Assembly (NCBI GenBank): GCA_902624105.1
Contig: CACNWH010000001.1
Location: 105,835-169,834 of the forward strand
Direction: 5' to 3'
Source of the DNA: an uncultured Prochlorococcus sp.
Lineage (GTDB): Bacteria; Cyanobacteriota; Cyanobacteriia; PCC-6307; Cyanobiaceae
DNA: 64,000 nucleotides
The translations under genes and the position numbers were made by a program. Below the pieces are notes generated by a model that did not search any database, had not been told where the DNA came from, and saw nothing but the letters and a program-made list of their open reading frames with translations. Shown in pieces: positions 18,463 to 29,245 of this stretch. Each line of letters begins with the position of its first letter. Positions within the stretch are counted from its first letter, which is position 1.

Positions 18463-21210
18463 TTAATTTGCTCGTAGGCTAGGAGTGAATAAAATATCTT
18501 CAGGATTTTTTGAATCAACTTTGATTGAAATTATTTTTTTGTTCTTAAAATTATTTTCTAGAAGTCTTGTTGCTAGTGGATTCTCTATTTGTCTTCTAAT
18601 TTCTCTACTTACAGATCTCGCTCCATATTTAGGCTCATAAGAATCGTTTGCTAGTTTTACTATTACTTTTTTATCAACTTTAATATTTATTTCTTGTTCC
18701 ATTAGTAATTTCTTAAGGTCATCTAATTGAAGCGTAATTATTTTTTGTAATTGTTGTTTAGATAATGGTTCAAATTGTATGACTTCATCTATACGATTTA
18801 AAAATTCTGGTCGAAAAATAGATGTAAGTGAATCATGAATAGCTCTATTCAATGTTTTATTAATTAAATCTTCATTAGCATTATCATTATTTAATTTAAT
18901 TTTATTTTCTAATATTGCTTTGCCTGCTAAATTACTGGTCATAATTATTACTGCATTTTTAAAATCAATAGTGCTTCCTTGAGAGTCTGTTAGCCTACCT
19001 TCGTCCAGTACTTGTAGAAGAATATTAAAAACTTCTGAATGAGCTTTTTCTATTTCATCCAAAAGTATTACAGAATAAGGCTTTCTTTTTACGGCTTCTG
19101 TTAATTGCCCCCCCTCTTCATACCCTACATATCCTGGAGGTGCACCTAATAATCTAGCTACTGCATTTCTTTCCATATATTCACTCATATCTAACCTTAA
19201 TAAAGCCTCTTCTTCATCAAATAATGATGCCGCAAGAGATTTAGCTAATTCAGTTTTTCCTACTCCAGTTGGCCCCATAAAAAGGAAAGAACCTATTGGC
19301 CTTTTGGGGTTCTTCATCCCTGCTCTTGCTCTCCTTATCGCCGCAGATATAGCTGTAATAGCTTTTTCTTGACCTATAACTTTTAAACTAATTTCTTTTT
19401 CTAAATTTATCAATTTCTTACGCTCATTAGATACTACTTTTGAGAGTGGAATACCTGTCATTTTACAGACAACATCTGCAATATCTTCAGGAAGTACTTT
19501 AAATTTCATCTCAAAATTTTTATTTGTTTCTAAAAATTTCTCTATTTCATCAATATCTTTTTTTACCTCTGATAAGTAGTTTTCAAATTCAGCTAGTTTT
19601 TTGAAATTTGATTGATTATGAGAATATGATTTAATCGTTTTAATTAAAGTTTCTTCTTCCTCAAACAGCTTCATTAATTCAGATAGCTTTTCTTTAAATC
19701 TGATCCATTCTTTATTTAAAAAATTTATATTTTCAGATATTAGTGCAGATTTATTTAATAAAGATTCTTTCGTTTCATTTCCTTCAAAAGATAAATTATT
19801 TATTAAATTGTTGATCTCTAACAGATTTTTTTCTTGATCAAGTATTACCTGAGGTTTTATATTCGTTTCAATTTTTAATTGAGCAGCAGCTTCATCAATT
19901 AGATCAATTGCTTTATCAGGTAGATATTTATCACTGATGTACCTGTCAGCGAGTTTCGCTGCATAATTAACAGCTTCATTTGTAATTTTAATGCCATGAT
20001 GTATTTCATATTTTCGCTTGATTCCATTAAGAATTTTGGAACTTAATTCTAATGATGGTTCATTAACAAAAATTTTTTGGAAGCAGTTATTTAATACTTG
20101 ATCTTTCTCAATACTTTCGCGAAATCTTTCTGGAGTGGTTGTGCCAATACATCTTAAATAACCAGCAGTTAATAGCGGCTTTAACATACTACTTATGTCA
20201 AATGTAGACCTATCAGAATTTAAAATTGTGTGAATCTCATCAATTAAGAGAATCACACCTCGGCCTGATTCTTCCAATTCATTTAGAACAGATCTCAATC
20301 TTTCTTCTAATTGCCCTCTAAATTTTGTACCTGATACTAATGCTCCGAAGTCTAATTTAATAAGTTTCAAATTTTTTAGAGAATCTGGCACTTTCCCTTG
20401 AGATATTAATTGTGCAAGTAAAAAAGTTATTGCTGTTTTGCCAACCCCAGTATGTCCTATGATTATTGGATTATTTTTATTTCTTCTAGATAGTACTCTC
20501 ATTAAATTATTAATTTCTGTTTCTCTTCCGATTACAGGATCAAATGATTCTTTTTTTGCCTCATCAGTTAAATCCTTCCCGTAGATAGAAAGCGCTGACT
20601 GTTGGATAGAATTATCTATAATTTCAATATTTTTATTTTCATTCTTGGAAAGAATCCTATCACTTGATTTTTGCTTATCGTCCTTAGTAACTCTCTCATT
20701 AACTGATTCAATAGGTGAATTTTCTGATATTTGTCTTTCAGTGTTAATGGAATTTTTTGGAATATTAAATATGGGAAAATTTTTTAATTCTGTTTCTAAG
20801 TTTTCTAATGATAAATTTCCTTTTTCAAAAACGTAATAACCTAATCTATCATCTTTAGCAATAGCTATAAGAAGATGAGGAATTTCTATTAAGTTAGAAC
20901 CCCACTGTGTTTTGATATGATTAGCTTCATCAAGTACTAATTCTAAATCTTCTCCAATAGTTAAGATATCTGTGTTACTAGTCCTATTTTCTTCTAAGAA
21001 ATTTTCAGTAATATCTAGAACAATATCTTGATCAATACTTAAATTATCTACAAAATTAATAAATTTATTCGAGGTAAATAATGTTTGAACAATATGTTCA
21101 ATATTGAATTCATCATGTTTCCATTTTTTTGCAGTTTCTTCTCCTTGTAAAAGAAGATCCCATGAAAGATCACTAAATAATTCAGGACTAGATGTTAATG
21201 TTTTGCTCAT
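18463..21210 (-). CDS. clpB2: ClpB-like Hsp100 AAA+ disaggregase paralogue
   Basis: The 915-aa protein has a Clp N domain (about 10-145), a Ser/Asn-rich linker (about 150-205), AAA1 with Walker A GHTGVGKTA (252-260) and VILLIDEIHTIL, a charged coiled-coil middle region, and AAA2 with GPTGVGKTELAKSLA. A C-terminal D2 domain with YEPKYGARSVSREIRRQIENPLA follows. The middle region resembles ClpB/ClpC in position but is divergent; I saw no ClpP-binding LGF-type loop, favouring a disaggregase over a protease partner. The divergent N-domain and long linker mark a paralogue rather than canonical ClpB. It sits directly upstream of secE. Confidence 0.85.
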   Translation of the reverse strand: MSKTLTSSPELFSDLSWDLLLQGEETAKKWKHDEFNIEHIVQTLFTSNKFINFVDNLSIDQDIVLDITENFLEENRTSNTDILTIGEDLELVLDEANHIKTQWGSNLIEIPHLLIAIAKDDRLGYYVFEKGNLSLENLETELKNFPIFNIPKNSINTERQISENSPIESVNERVTKDDKQKSSDRILSKNENKNIEIIDNSIQQSALSIYGKDLTDEAKKESFDPVIGRETEINNLMRVLSRRNKNNPIIIGHTGVGKTAITFLLAQLISQGKVPDSLKNLKLIKLDFGALVSGTKFRGQLEERLRSVLNELEESGRGVILLIDEIHTILNSDRSTFDISSMLKPLLTAGYLRCIGTTTPERFRESIEKDQVLNNCFQKIFVNEPSLELSSKILNGIKRKYEIHHGIKITNEAVNYAAKLADRYISDKYLPDKAIDLIDEAAAQLKIETNIKPQVILDQEKNLLEINNLINNLSFEGNETKESLLNKSALISENINFLNKEWIRFKEKLSELMKLFEEEETLIKTIKSYSHNQSNFKKLAEFENYLSEVKKDIDEIEKFLETNKNFEMKFKVLPEDIADVVCKMTGIPLSKVVSNERKKLINLEKEISLKVIGQEKAITAISAAIRRARAGMKNPKRPIGSFLFMGPTGVGKTELAKSLAASLFDEEEALLRLDMSEYMERNAVARLLGAPPGYVGYEEGGQLTEAVKRKPYSVILLDEIEKAHSEVFNILLQVLDEGRLTDSQGSTIDFKNAVIIMTSNLAGKAILENKIKLNNDNANEDLINKTLNRAIHDSLTSIFRPEFLNRIDEVIQFEPLSKQQLQKIITLQLDDLKKLLMEQEINIKVDKKVIVKLANDSYEPKYGARSVSREIRRQIENPLATRLLENNFKNKKIISIKVDSKNPEDILFTPSLRAN

Positions 21211-22825
<1,615 letters not shown>

Positions 22826-22826
22826 T

Positions 22827-24494
22827 TTATTTTTTTAATCTATCTAATCTTGAACCCTTTTTCATCTTTAATTGGCAATTAATCCAATCTAAAGTTATTG
22901 GGGTACCAAAAATAATAGGTAAAATTGCAAGATTTGAGTTATTTTTAGAAACTAATAAGGCTGATGCAATAGTAAGGCTTCCAATTAAAATCGAATGTCC
23001 AAGCGATTTTTGAGCAGTAAACATATTTTTGAATTGTCTATCTGATTCGCCCATTCTGACTTGAAGTTGTAAATCGCCTTGTTCTAATCTTTCTAAATTG
23101 TCATCAATCCTCTTTGGTATTCCAACAGCTTTAGAACTGATTTCACCAACTTGTCTACCAAGCTGATTAATTAAATCATTAGGGCTTTGATTATTTGAAG
23201 ACATAATAGAAATTAAATAAGGTTTTGTAATTGATACGAGATTGAAGCTAGGATCTAACATCCTACCAACTCCTTCATATGTTGATAAAGCCCTCATTAC
23301 AAAAATAAGATCGACTGGAAGTTGAAAAGGTGTTTCATAAACAAGTTCATATAAATCTCCTGAAAGCTTTTCAATAATATTAGGGCTAAAAGGAGGTGTT
23401 AATGCTTCTTTTAGCATAAGCCTCACTAATCTTCGAATAGGTCCTACATCTATCCCTTGAGAGATTAATCCTGCTTCCTGCAGTTGGGATACCAAGGAAG
23501 AAGCATCTCGCAATGCCGCCGATTTAACCATAGAACCAATTCTCTTTTGCAAATTATTGGTAATATTGCCCATCATTCCAAAGTCATAGAAAATTAATTT
23601 CCCCTCATTAGAAATTGCTAAATTACCAGGGTGAGGGTCGGCATGAAAGAAACCATAATTAATTAATTGTTTCAGATAGCTAATTGCCCCAATTTCTGCA
23701 ATTTTTGACAAGCTATAATTTTGTGCTTTTAAATTTTTTACATTACTAATTTTTGTGCCCTTTAAATAAGTTAGGCAAAGAACTTTTTCAGTACTCATAT
23801 TCCAAATAACTTCTGGGATGAGAATGTTTTCATCATCAAGAAATTGTTGTCTAAATCTTGCTGCATATTGAGCTTCACAATTAAAATCTAATTCTTTCAT
23901 GAGCACTTTTCTACATTCTTTCGATATTTCTACCCAATTTCTTCCTTTACTCCAGCGCTTGTTTTTTTGTAATACGAATGCAATTTGTTGCATGATGTCT
24001 AAATCAATCTTAAATAATATTTTTAAATTTGGTCTTTGCACTTTGAAAACAACTTCTTTCCCATTTTTTAAAGTCGCTTTATGTACTTGAGCTAGTGAAG
24101 CAGAACCAATTGGTAAAGAATCTATCTGGTTAATATTTTCGTATTCATTATTTAGTTCTTCTTTTATAATTTGTGTTGCTTTTGTGAATGAGAAGGGTGG
24201 AACAGCATCTTGTAAAGTTGTCAATTCTTTGATCCATGTTTTTGGAATTAGGTCAGGTCTTGAAGATAGAAGTTGACCAATTTTTATAAAGGCTGAACCA
24301 AGGTCAATTAATTCTTTTGTAAACCACCTTGCTCTTTTCTTTTGCAAATCAGTTTTTTGCGCGGGTGATTTTAAAAAAAACTTAAAGATATAATTATCAA
24401 CCCATAACCCTAATAGAAGCAAAAAAAGAGTTTTCCATATTAGAAAGCTTCTTTTTAATTTTTTTAAGTGAAAATATAATTTTAATTTAAACAT
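22827..24494 (-). CDS. ABC1/UbiB-family atypical protein kinase
   Basis: UbiB-like proteins are membrane-linked atypical kinases/ATPases tied to quinone metabolism; in cyanobacteria and plastids they affect plastoquinone and lipid homeostasis. The 555-aa protein has an N-terminal hydrophobic helix (about 18-40), the KxGQ motif SAFIKIGQLLSSRPDLIP, an Ala-rich nucleotide loop GSASLAQVHKA, HADPHPGNLA and the YDFGMMG metal site. A hydrophobic segment lies near 500-535. It lies 4 bases after the small gene at 24499 on the same strand, and the two are likely cotranscribed. Confidence 0.88.
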   Translation of the reverse strand: MFKLKLYFHLKKLKRSFLIWKTLFLLLLGLWVDNYIFKFFLKSPAQKTDLQKKRARWFTKELIDLGSAFIKIGQLLSSRPDLIPKTWIKELTTLQDAVPPFSFTKATQIIKEELNNEYENINQIDSLPIGSASLAQVHKATLKNGKEVVFKVQRPNLKILFKIDLDIMQQIAFVLQKNKRWSKGRNWVEISKECRKVLMKELDFNCEAQYAARFRQQFLDDENILIPEVIWNMSTEKVLCLTYLKGTKISNVKNLKAQNYSLSKIAEIGAISYLKQLINYGFFHADPHPGNLAISNEGKLIFYDFGMMGNITNNLQKRIGSMVKSAALRDASSLVSQLQEAGLISQGIDVGPIRRLVRLMLKEALTPPFSPNIIEKLSGDLYELVYETPFQLPVDLIFVMRALSTYEGVGRMLDPSFNLVSITKPYLISIMSSNNQSPNDLINQLGRQVGEISSKAVGIPKRIDDNLERLEQGDLQLQVRMGESDRQFKNMFTAQKSLGHSILIGSLTIASALLVSKNNSNLAILPIIFGTPITLDWINCQLKMKKGSRLDRLKK

Positions 24495-24498
24495 TAAT

Positions 24499-24804
24499 TT
24501 AGTCTAGTAAATCATTTAAATTTTCTAAAGAAGTTTTAATTGATTCAATTTTTTCTAAAGATTGTTGCATTTTTGGATTTGATGAGGCATTTTGTTGTCT
24601 AAAATTATCATCATTATCAATTTCTTCTAGCCTTCTGGCTTCTTGGATAATTTCATCCTTAAGGTCTTCAATCTCTTTTTTTAAGATTTCTGGAACTTCT
24701 TGAGCTACATTAGTAGCTTCTTCAATTTTATCTATAAAAGTCTTGTTTAGTCTTTCACTAATTTTCTTAACAGTAGCCTTAATCAAATAATCAGAATTAG
24801 ACAT
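24499..24804 (-). CDS. Conserved hypothetical helical protein
   Basis: I do not recognise the family. The 101-aa protein is almost entirely predicted helix, rich in Glu, Lys, Ile and Leu, with heptad-like stretches in VPEILKKEIEDLKDEIIQEA, so a coiled coil is likely; there is no signal peptide or membrane segment. It is 4 bases upstream of the ABC1-kinase gene on the same strand, suggesting a shared transcript and perhaps a shared membrane/quinone role, which is only inference. Confidence 0.7.
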   Translation of the reverse strand: MSNSDYLIKATVKKISERLNKTFIDKIEEATNVAQEVPEILKKEIEDLKDEIIQEARRLEEIDNDDNFRQQNASSNPKMQQSLEKIESIKTSLENLNDLLD

Positions 24805-25072
24805 GAATTTAATGTACTACCTAATATCAATTCTATTTTCAATCATAGATGAAATAAAAGAAATAAGTTAATTCATTTAGTTTTTAAAAATCTATATTTA
24901 GTAGTTTTTTGATTAAAAAAAACTGAATATTATTTATAAAAAAATAATGCCTATTTAAGTTTGTATCTATATTGTCCTTTTTTAGTTTTTTTCTTCTAAC
25001 TTATATATCAGGTAGGGAATCGAAGTTTTCTAACCAAACAATAAGTTAATGCATTAATGGAGTTGCACTAAA

Positions 25073-26029
25073 TTGGAAATTTTTGAATCTGATGTTGTTA
25101 TTATTGGAGGCGGCCCAGCAGGATGTACGTGTGCTTTATACACATCTAGAGCAAATCTTAAAACAATCATCTTAGATAAAAATCCATCTGTTGGCGCACT
25201 AGCAATAACTCATCAGATTGCTAATTATCCAGGGGTACCTGTTGATATTAGTGGTGAAAAACTATTAGATCTCATGAGAGAGCAAGCTATAGAATATGGT
25301 ACGGATTACAGAAGAGCGCAAGTCTTTGGAATTGATGTGTCCAGTGAGTGGAAAACTGTTTACACTCCTGAAGGTACCTTTAAAGGTAAATCTCTAGTTC
25401 TTGCAAGTGGCGCAATGGGTAGGCCTGCATCATTCAAAGGGGAGGCAGACTTTCTGGGAAGAGGTGTGAGTTATTGTGCTACATGTGATGGAGCATTTTA
25501 TAAGGGTAGAGAAGTAGCAGTGATTGGTGCCAATAAAGAGGCTATTGAAGAAGCAAATGTTCTAACGAAATTTGCTTCTACTGTTCATTGGATCACTTCA
25601 AGTGATCCAAAGCCTGATAATGAAGAGGCTATGGAACTCATGAAAGTATCTAACGTTAAACATTGGAGTAGGACTCGTTTAATTGAAATTGCGGGGGACG
25701 ATATGGGTGTAAACAATATTACTATAAAAAATAAGCAGGAAGAAAATCCTATTAATCTCTCTTTGGAGGGTGTTTTTGTCTACATGAGTGGATCAAAACC
25801 AATCACAGATTTTGTTGGAGATCAAATTGCTCTTAAAGAAGATGGAGGAGTTATAGTTGATGACTTTATGTCAACTAACTCGGATGGAGTATGGGCTATT
25901 GGGGATATACGAAATACACCTTTTAAACAAGCAGTTGTTGCGGCATCTGACGGCTGTATAGCTGCGATGTCAATTGATAGGTATTTAAATAGTAGAAAAA
26001 ATATTAGAGTGGATTGGATTCATTCCTGA
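25073..26029 (+). CDS. trxB: Thioredoxin-reductase-like flavoprotein lacking NADPH-binding signatures
   Basis: The 318-aa protein has the TrxR layout: FAD loop GGGPAG (12-17), redox-active CATC (135-138) followed by DG, and the C-terminal FAD motif VWAIGDIRN. Starting at a TTG leaves only the conserved core; a GGAG lies 12 bases upstream. In canonical TrxR the middle domain carries GxGxxA and HRRxxxR for NADPH. Here these positions read GANKEA (152-157) and ITSSDPKPD (174-182), so NADPH use is doubtful. This resembles the divergent, ferredoxin- or diflavin-type disulfide reductases I recall from Gloeobacter and marine picocyanobacteria. It is convergent with sbtB. Confidence 0.82.
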   Translation: MEIFESDVVIIGGGPAGCTCALYTSRANLKTIILDKNPSVGALAITHQIANYPGVPVDISGEKLLDLMREQAIEYGTDYRRAQVFGIDVSSEWKTVYTPEGTFKGKSLVLASGAMGRPASFKGEADFLGRGVSYCATCDGAFYKGREVAVIGANKEAIEEANVLTKFASTVHWITSSDPKPDNEEAMELMKVSNVKHWSRTRLIEIAGDDMGVNNITIKNKQEENPINLSLEGVFVYMSGSKPITDFVGDQIALKEDGGVIVDDFMSTNSDGVWAIGDIRNTPFKQAVVAASDGCIAAMSIDRYLNSRKNIRVDWIHS

Positions 26030-26043
26030 ATTAATTTTTATTA

Positions 26044-26325
26044 TTAAAGTGGAGTTGCTTCTGATATGTAGGCTACTCCCCCGTAATAGCTAAGTACAGA
26101 TCTTATTTCATCTCTCATTTTGTCTATTATTTCTTGTTCACAAAAAACAATCACATGTGCATTTGCTCCTAATCCAGTGAATTCCATGTCTTCAGTTACG
26201 ACTCTTTCTGGGCCTCTACCAGTTGCATGCTTCATTACTGTATAACCAGGAACATTGGCATTCTCTAATGTATTTAAGATTGCTTGAAGTTCTCTTTCAC
26301 TAAAAATTAAATCTAATCTTTTCAT
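26044..26325 (-). CDS. sbtB: PII-like regulator SbtB of the bicarbonate transporter
   Basis: A 93-aa PII-like protein. PII features are the N-terminal LIFSERELQAILNTLENANV and a T-loop stretch (about 38-58, HATGRGPERVVTEDMEFTGL). VIVFCEQEIIDKMRDEI forms the later strand/helix. SbtB binds adenyl nucleotides and controls SbtA. The C-terminus ends ISEATPL, without the Cys-pair extension seen in some SbtB proteins. It follows sbtA by 3 bases, the expected pairing. Confidence 0.88.
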   Translation of the reverse strand: MKRLDLIFSERELQAILNTLENANVPGYTVMKHATGRGPERVVTEDMEFTGLGANAHVIVFCEQEIIDKMRDEIRSVLSYYGGVAYISEATPL

Positions 26326-26328
26326 TTT

Positions 26329-27330
26329 TTAAAAAGTTGAAATTGGTATGAATTTATTTACTAAGCTCATATACAACGGTATCCCTAAAACTATATTGAA
26401 AGGAAAAGTAAGACCTAATGTAGTTGAGATGTAATAGCTTGATCGTGCCTCAGGTACTGTCATCCTCATGGCTGCAGGAACAGCTAAGTAAGACGCACTT
26501 GCACATAAAACCACAAATAAGAAAGCATTTCCAGTCTCAAGAGATAAAGATCTTGCCACTAGCACTCCAATAATTGAATTAAAAATAGGCATTAAAATTG
26601 CAAATCCTATTAAAAATGAGCCTGCTTTCTTTAGACTTGGTAATCTTTGAGCCGCAACCATTCCCATATCTAATAAGAAAAAACATTCCACTCCATAGAA
26701 TATTGAATGGGTAAAAGGATACATTTTTTCAACTGCAGATGGATTGCTTAAAGAAGTCAAGAATCCAATTATTAAGCTTGTAATCAATAAGTATACTGAT
26801 CCATTAAGAAAAGACTCATGTAGGATGGAAGATAAATGTAATTTTCTAGATCCTGGACGGTCTTTGGGGGCGGCAAATCTAACCAATAAAAGTCCAACTA
26901 AAATTGCAGGGGATTCCATTAAAGCTAAAGCACCAACCATAAATCCGTCTGCAACAATATTTTGGCTAGCTAAGAAACTTTCTGCAGTAATAAAAGTAAC
27001 TGCGCTTATAGAACCGTAAGATGCTGCAATTGCAGCAGAATTAAAGACATTAAATTTTAACCTAAGAATTATAAATCCTAAAAGAGGTATTAATAATGAC
27101 ATTAATATTGCAGCACTTAAGGTTAGTAGAACTTGATTATTAAGGATTCCACTTTCTTGTATACCAATCCCACCTTTAAATCCTATAGCTAGCAATAAAT
27201 AAAGAGAGAATAATTTAGGAAGTGGAGCAGGTATTTCTAAATCAGATTTGCAAAATACTGCAATAACTCCAATAAAAAAGAAAAGTACAGTTGGTGCAAA
27301 AATATTTTGAAGTAACAAGCTTAAATCCAT
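26329..27330 (-). CDS. sbtA: Sodium-dependent bicarbonate transporter SbtA
   Basis: High-affinity Na+-dependent HCO3- symporter of the inner membrane, feeding carboxysomal CO2 fixation. The 333-aa protein has about ten hydrophobic segments with the SbtA features FFIGVIAVFCKSDLEIP, LAIGFKGG near the first helices, a repeat-like second half with LLDMGMVAAQRL, and SASYLAVPAAMRMTVPEA. It is shorter in the central loop than freshwater SbtA. It starts 4 bases after the SulP gene and precedes sbtB by 3 bases, so all three are probably cotranslated from one message. Confidence 0.9.
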   Translation of the reverse strand: MDLSLLLQNIFAPTVLFFFIGVIAVFCKSDLEIPAPLPKLFSLYLLLAIGFKGGIGIQESGILNNQVLLTLSAAILMSLLIPLLGFIILRLKFNVFNSAAIAASYGSISAVTFITAESFLASQNIVADGFMVGALALMESPAILVGLLLVRFAAPKDRPGSRKLHLSSILHESFLNGSVYLLITSLIIGFLTSLSNPSAVEKMYPFTHSIFYGVECFFLLDMGMVAAQRLPSLKKAGSFLIGFAILMPIFNSIIGVLVARSLSLETGNAFLFVVLCASASYLAVPAAMRMTVPEARSSYYISTTLGLTFPFNIVLGIPLYMSLVNKFIPISTF

Positions 27331-27334
27331 TGAT

Positions 27335-28993
27335 TTATTTTTTTAGTTCATTAATTGCTACTTCCAGAGCTTCTTTTCTAGAAGAAATAATTCCTTCTAC
27401 TCCAAACTTTGCTAATCTTTCTCTAACTTTTTCATTTGCTCCTGCTACGAATGCTTTTCTTGAATTATTCTTAGCTTCTTGCATCATATCTTCAATTGCA
27501 AGAGTTGCAGTTACTCCTAGTCTTGGAACATCAGTTATGTCTAAGATCAAAATCTTATAATTTCTTACAAGATTCATCCTATCAGAGATGCCTTTAGCAG
27601 CTCCAAAACTTAAAGGCCCTTTTAGCCTAAATAACATCACTTCACCTGAGCATTTATCAAGTAAATCTTTTTCTTCAGTAGGTAATAAATTCTTAGCTTG
27701 GATATTCTCTTTATCTAGTGGATTATCAGCATCCATACCTTCTAGTTGAGTCTCTGTGATGGAGTCAATAGTAAGCATATTTGCTATGAATACTCCAACA
27801 AGTACAGCCCATATTAAATCCCAAAAAACAGTCATTAAAAGAACGCCATACATTACTCCAGCAGTTTTAAGTGATAGTTTATGGGCTCTTCTTAAAAAAC
27901 CCCAGTCAATAATATCTAAGCCAACTTTAATAAGTATTCCTGCTAATAAAGCTGTAGGTATCTTTTCAGCTAATGGACCAGCACCAACTAGGACAATCAA
28001 TAAAACAAAAGAGTGCACCATTCCAGATATAGGTGTTTGACCTCCTGATTTAACATTGATAACAGTCCTCATAGTAGCTCCCGCTCCAGGTAGTCCTGAG
28101 AAAAGTCCAGCTACCGCATTACCTATCCCTTGCCCAATTAGTTCTCGATCAGAATTATGTTTAGTTTGTGAGATATTATCAGCAACTAATGATGTGAGTA
28201 AGGAGTCAATAGCTCCTAGTACTGCTAATACTAATCCAGCTTTAAAAATAATAGGAAGATATTTATTAAAACTTGGTAGGCTAAGAGATGGCACACCTTC
28301 AGGAATTTCACCAATCCTATCAATAGCACTATCACCAAAAATTAAAATAGATAAAGGGGTAACTATTAATAATGCTAATAAGGGAGAAGGTACCCATTGA
28401 CTAATTTTCCTTGGAGTAAGGAAGACTATTCCTAATGTCATAATTGCGACTCCTATTGCTGCACCATTAGGTTCAAAATTAGAAAATACTGTCGAAAGAG
28501 ATTCAATAACCCCTCCACGTGTACTTATTCCTAATAAAGGCCCGATTTGTAGAGCAATAATAATAACTCCAATACCCGACATAAAACCTGAGACAACAGA
28601 GTAGGGAACGAGAGTTATGTATTTACCAAGTTTTAAAATCCCAAATAAGATTTGAAATAATCCACCAATGACGACTGCTGCCATTACTAAAGGTAAAATT
28701 TGCCCAGCGGAGAGATCGCGAGGAACTCCTACAGCTGCTAAACCAGCCACTACGCCAGCAACAGTAACGCTCATAGGTCCTGTTGGGCCGCTTACTTGAG
28801 CAGGAGTACCTCCAAAAAGAGCAGCTAAAAATCCAACCACAACTGCTCCATATAATCCATAAATTGCACCTCCTGGACCAAGTGCAGCATTACCAAATGC
28901 CAAAGCAAGAGGCAAAGCTACAACTGCTGCTGTTATGCCTCCAAGAACATCTCCACGTATATTTTTGAGATGAAATCCATTTATTAAACTCAA
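27335..28993 (-). CDS. SulP-family anion transporter, BicA-like bicarbonate transporter
   Basis: The 552-aa protein has the SulP membrane domain (about 10-400, around 12-14 segments, with AAVVALPLALAFG, GPTGPMSV and GIGNAVAGLFSGLPGAGATMR) followed by a cytoplasmic STAS domain (about 425-545: GPLSFGAAKGISDRM, ILDITDVPRLGVTATLAI). SulP members move sulfate or bicarbonate. The direct linkage to sbtA/sbtB favours a BicA-type low-affinity, high-flux HCO3- role, but substrate is inferred. It is the first gene of the operon; a 237-base spacer upstream is shared with divergent hemB. Confidence 0.85.
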   Translation of the reverse strand: MSLINGFHLKNIRGDVLGGITAAVVALPLALAFGNAALGPGGAIYGLYGAVVVGFLAALFGGTPAQVSGPTGPMSVTVAGVVAGLAAVGVPRDLSAGQILPLVMAAVVIGGLFQILFGILKLGKYITLVPYSVVSGFMSGIGVIIIALQIGPLLGISTRGGVIESLSTVFSNFEPNGAAIGVAIMTLGIVFLTPRKISQWVPSPLLALLIVTPLSILIFGDSAIDRIGEIPEGVPSLSLPSFNKYLPIIFKAGLVLAVLGAIDSLLTSLVADNISQTKHNSDRELIGQGIGNAVAGLFSGLPGAGATMRTVINVKSGGQTPISGMVHSFVLLIVLVGAGPLAEKIPTALLAGILIKVGLDIIDWGFLRRAHKLSLKTAGVMYGVLLMTVFWDLIWAVLVGVFIANMLTIDSITETQLEGMDADNPLDKENIQAKNLLPTEEKDLLDKCSGEVMLFRLKGPLSFGAAKGISDRMNLVRNYKILILDITDVPRLGVTATLAIEDMMQEAKNNSRKAFVAGANEKVRERLAKFGVEGIISSRKEALEVAINELKK

Positions 28994-29245
28994 AGAAATT
29001 CTCCTTATAAAAAGAATATTAATTTAGAATTTTATCTTGTTATGAACACAATTTGGTAAAACATTCAATTTGTGCAAAAAAAATAAATAAATATTTTTCT
29101 GAATAAAAAAAATAATTTGATTAATTTTATTCAAAAAGTCTTTTATTTATTAAATTACTTATGTAATCTAAAATCTAATTATTAAAAGCTTTTTTATTTA
29201 AGAGTCATTTAATAAATTATATTATTTAAATTGCAAAATATCCCA

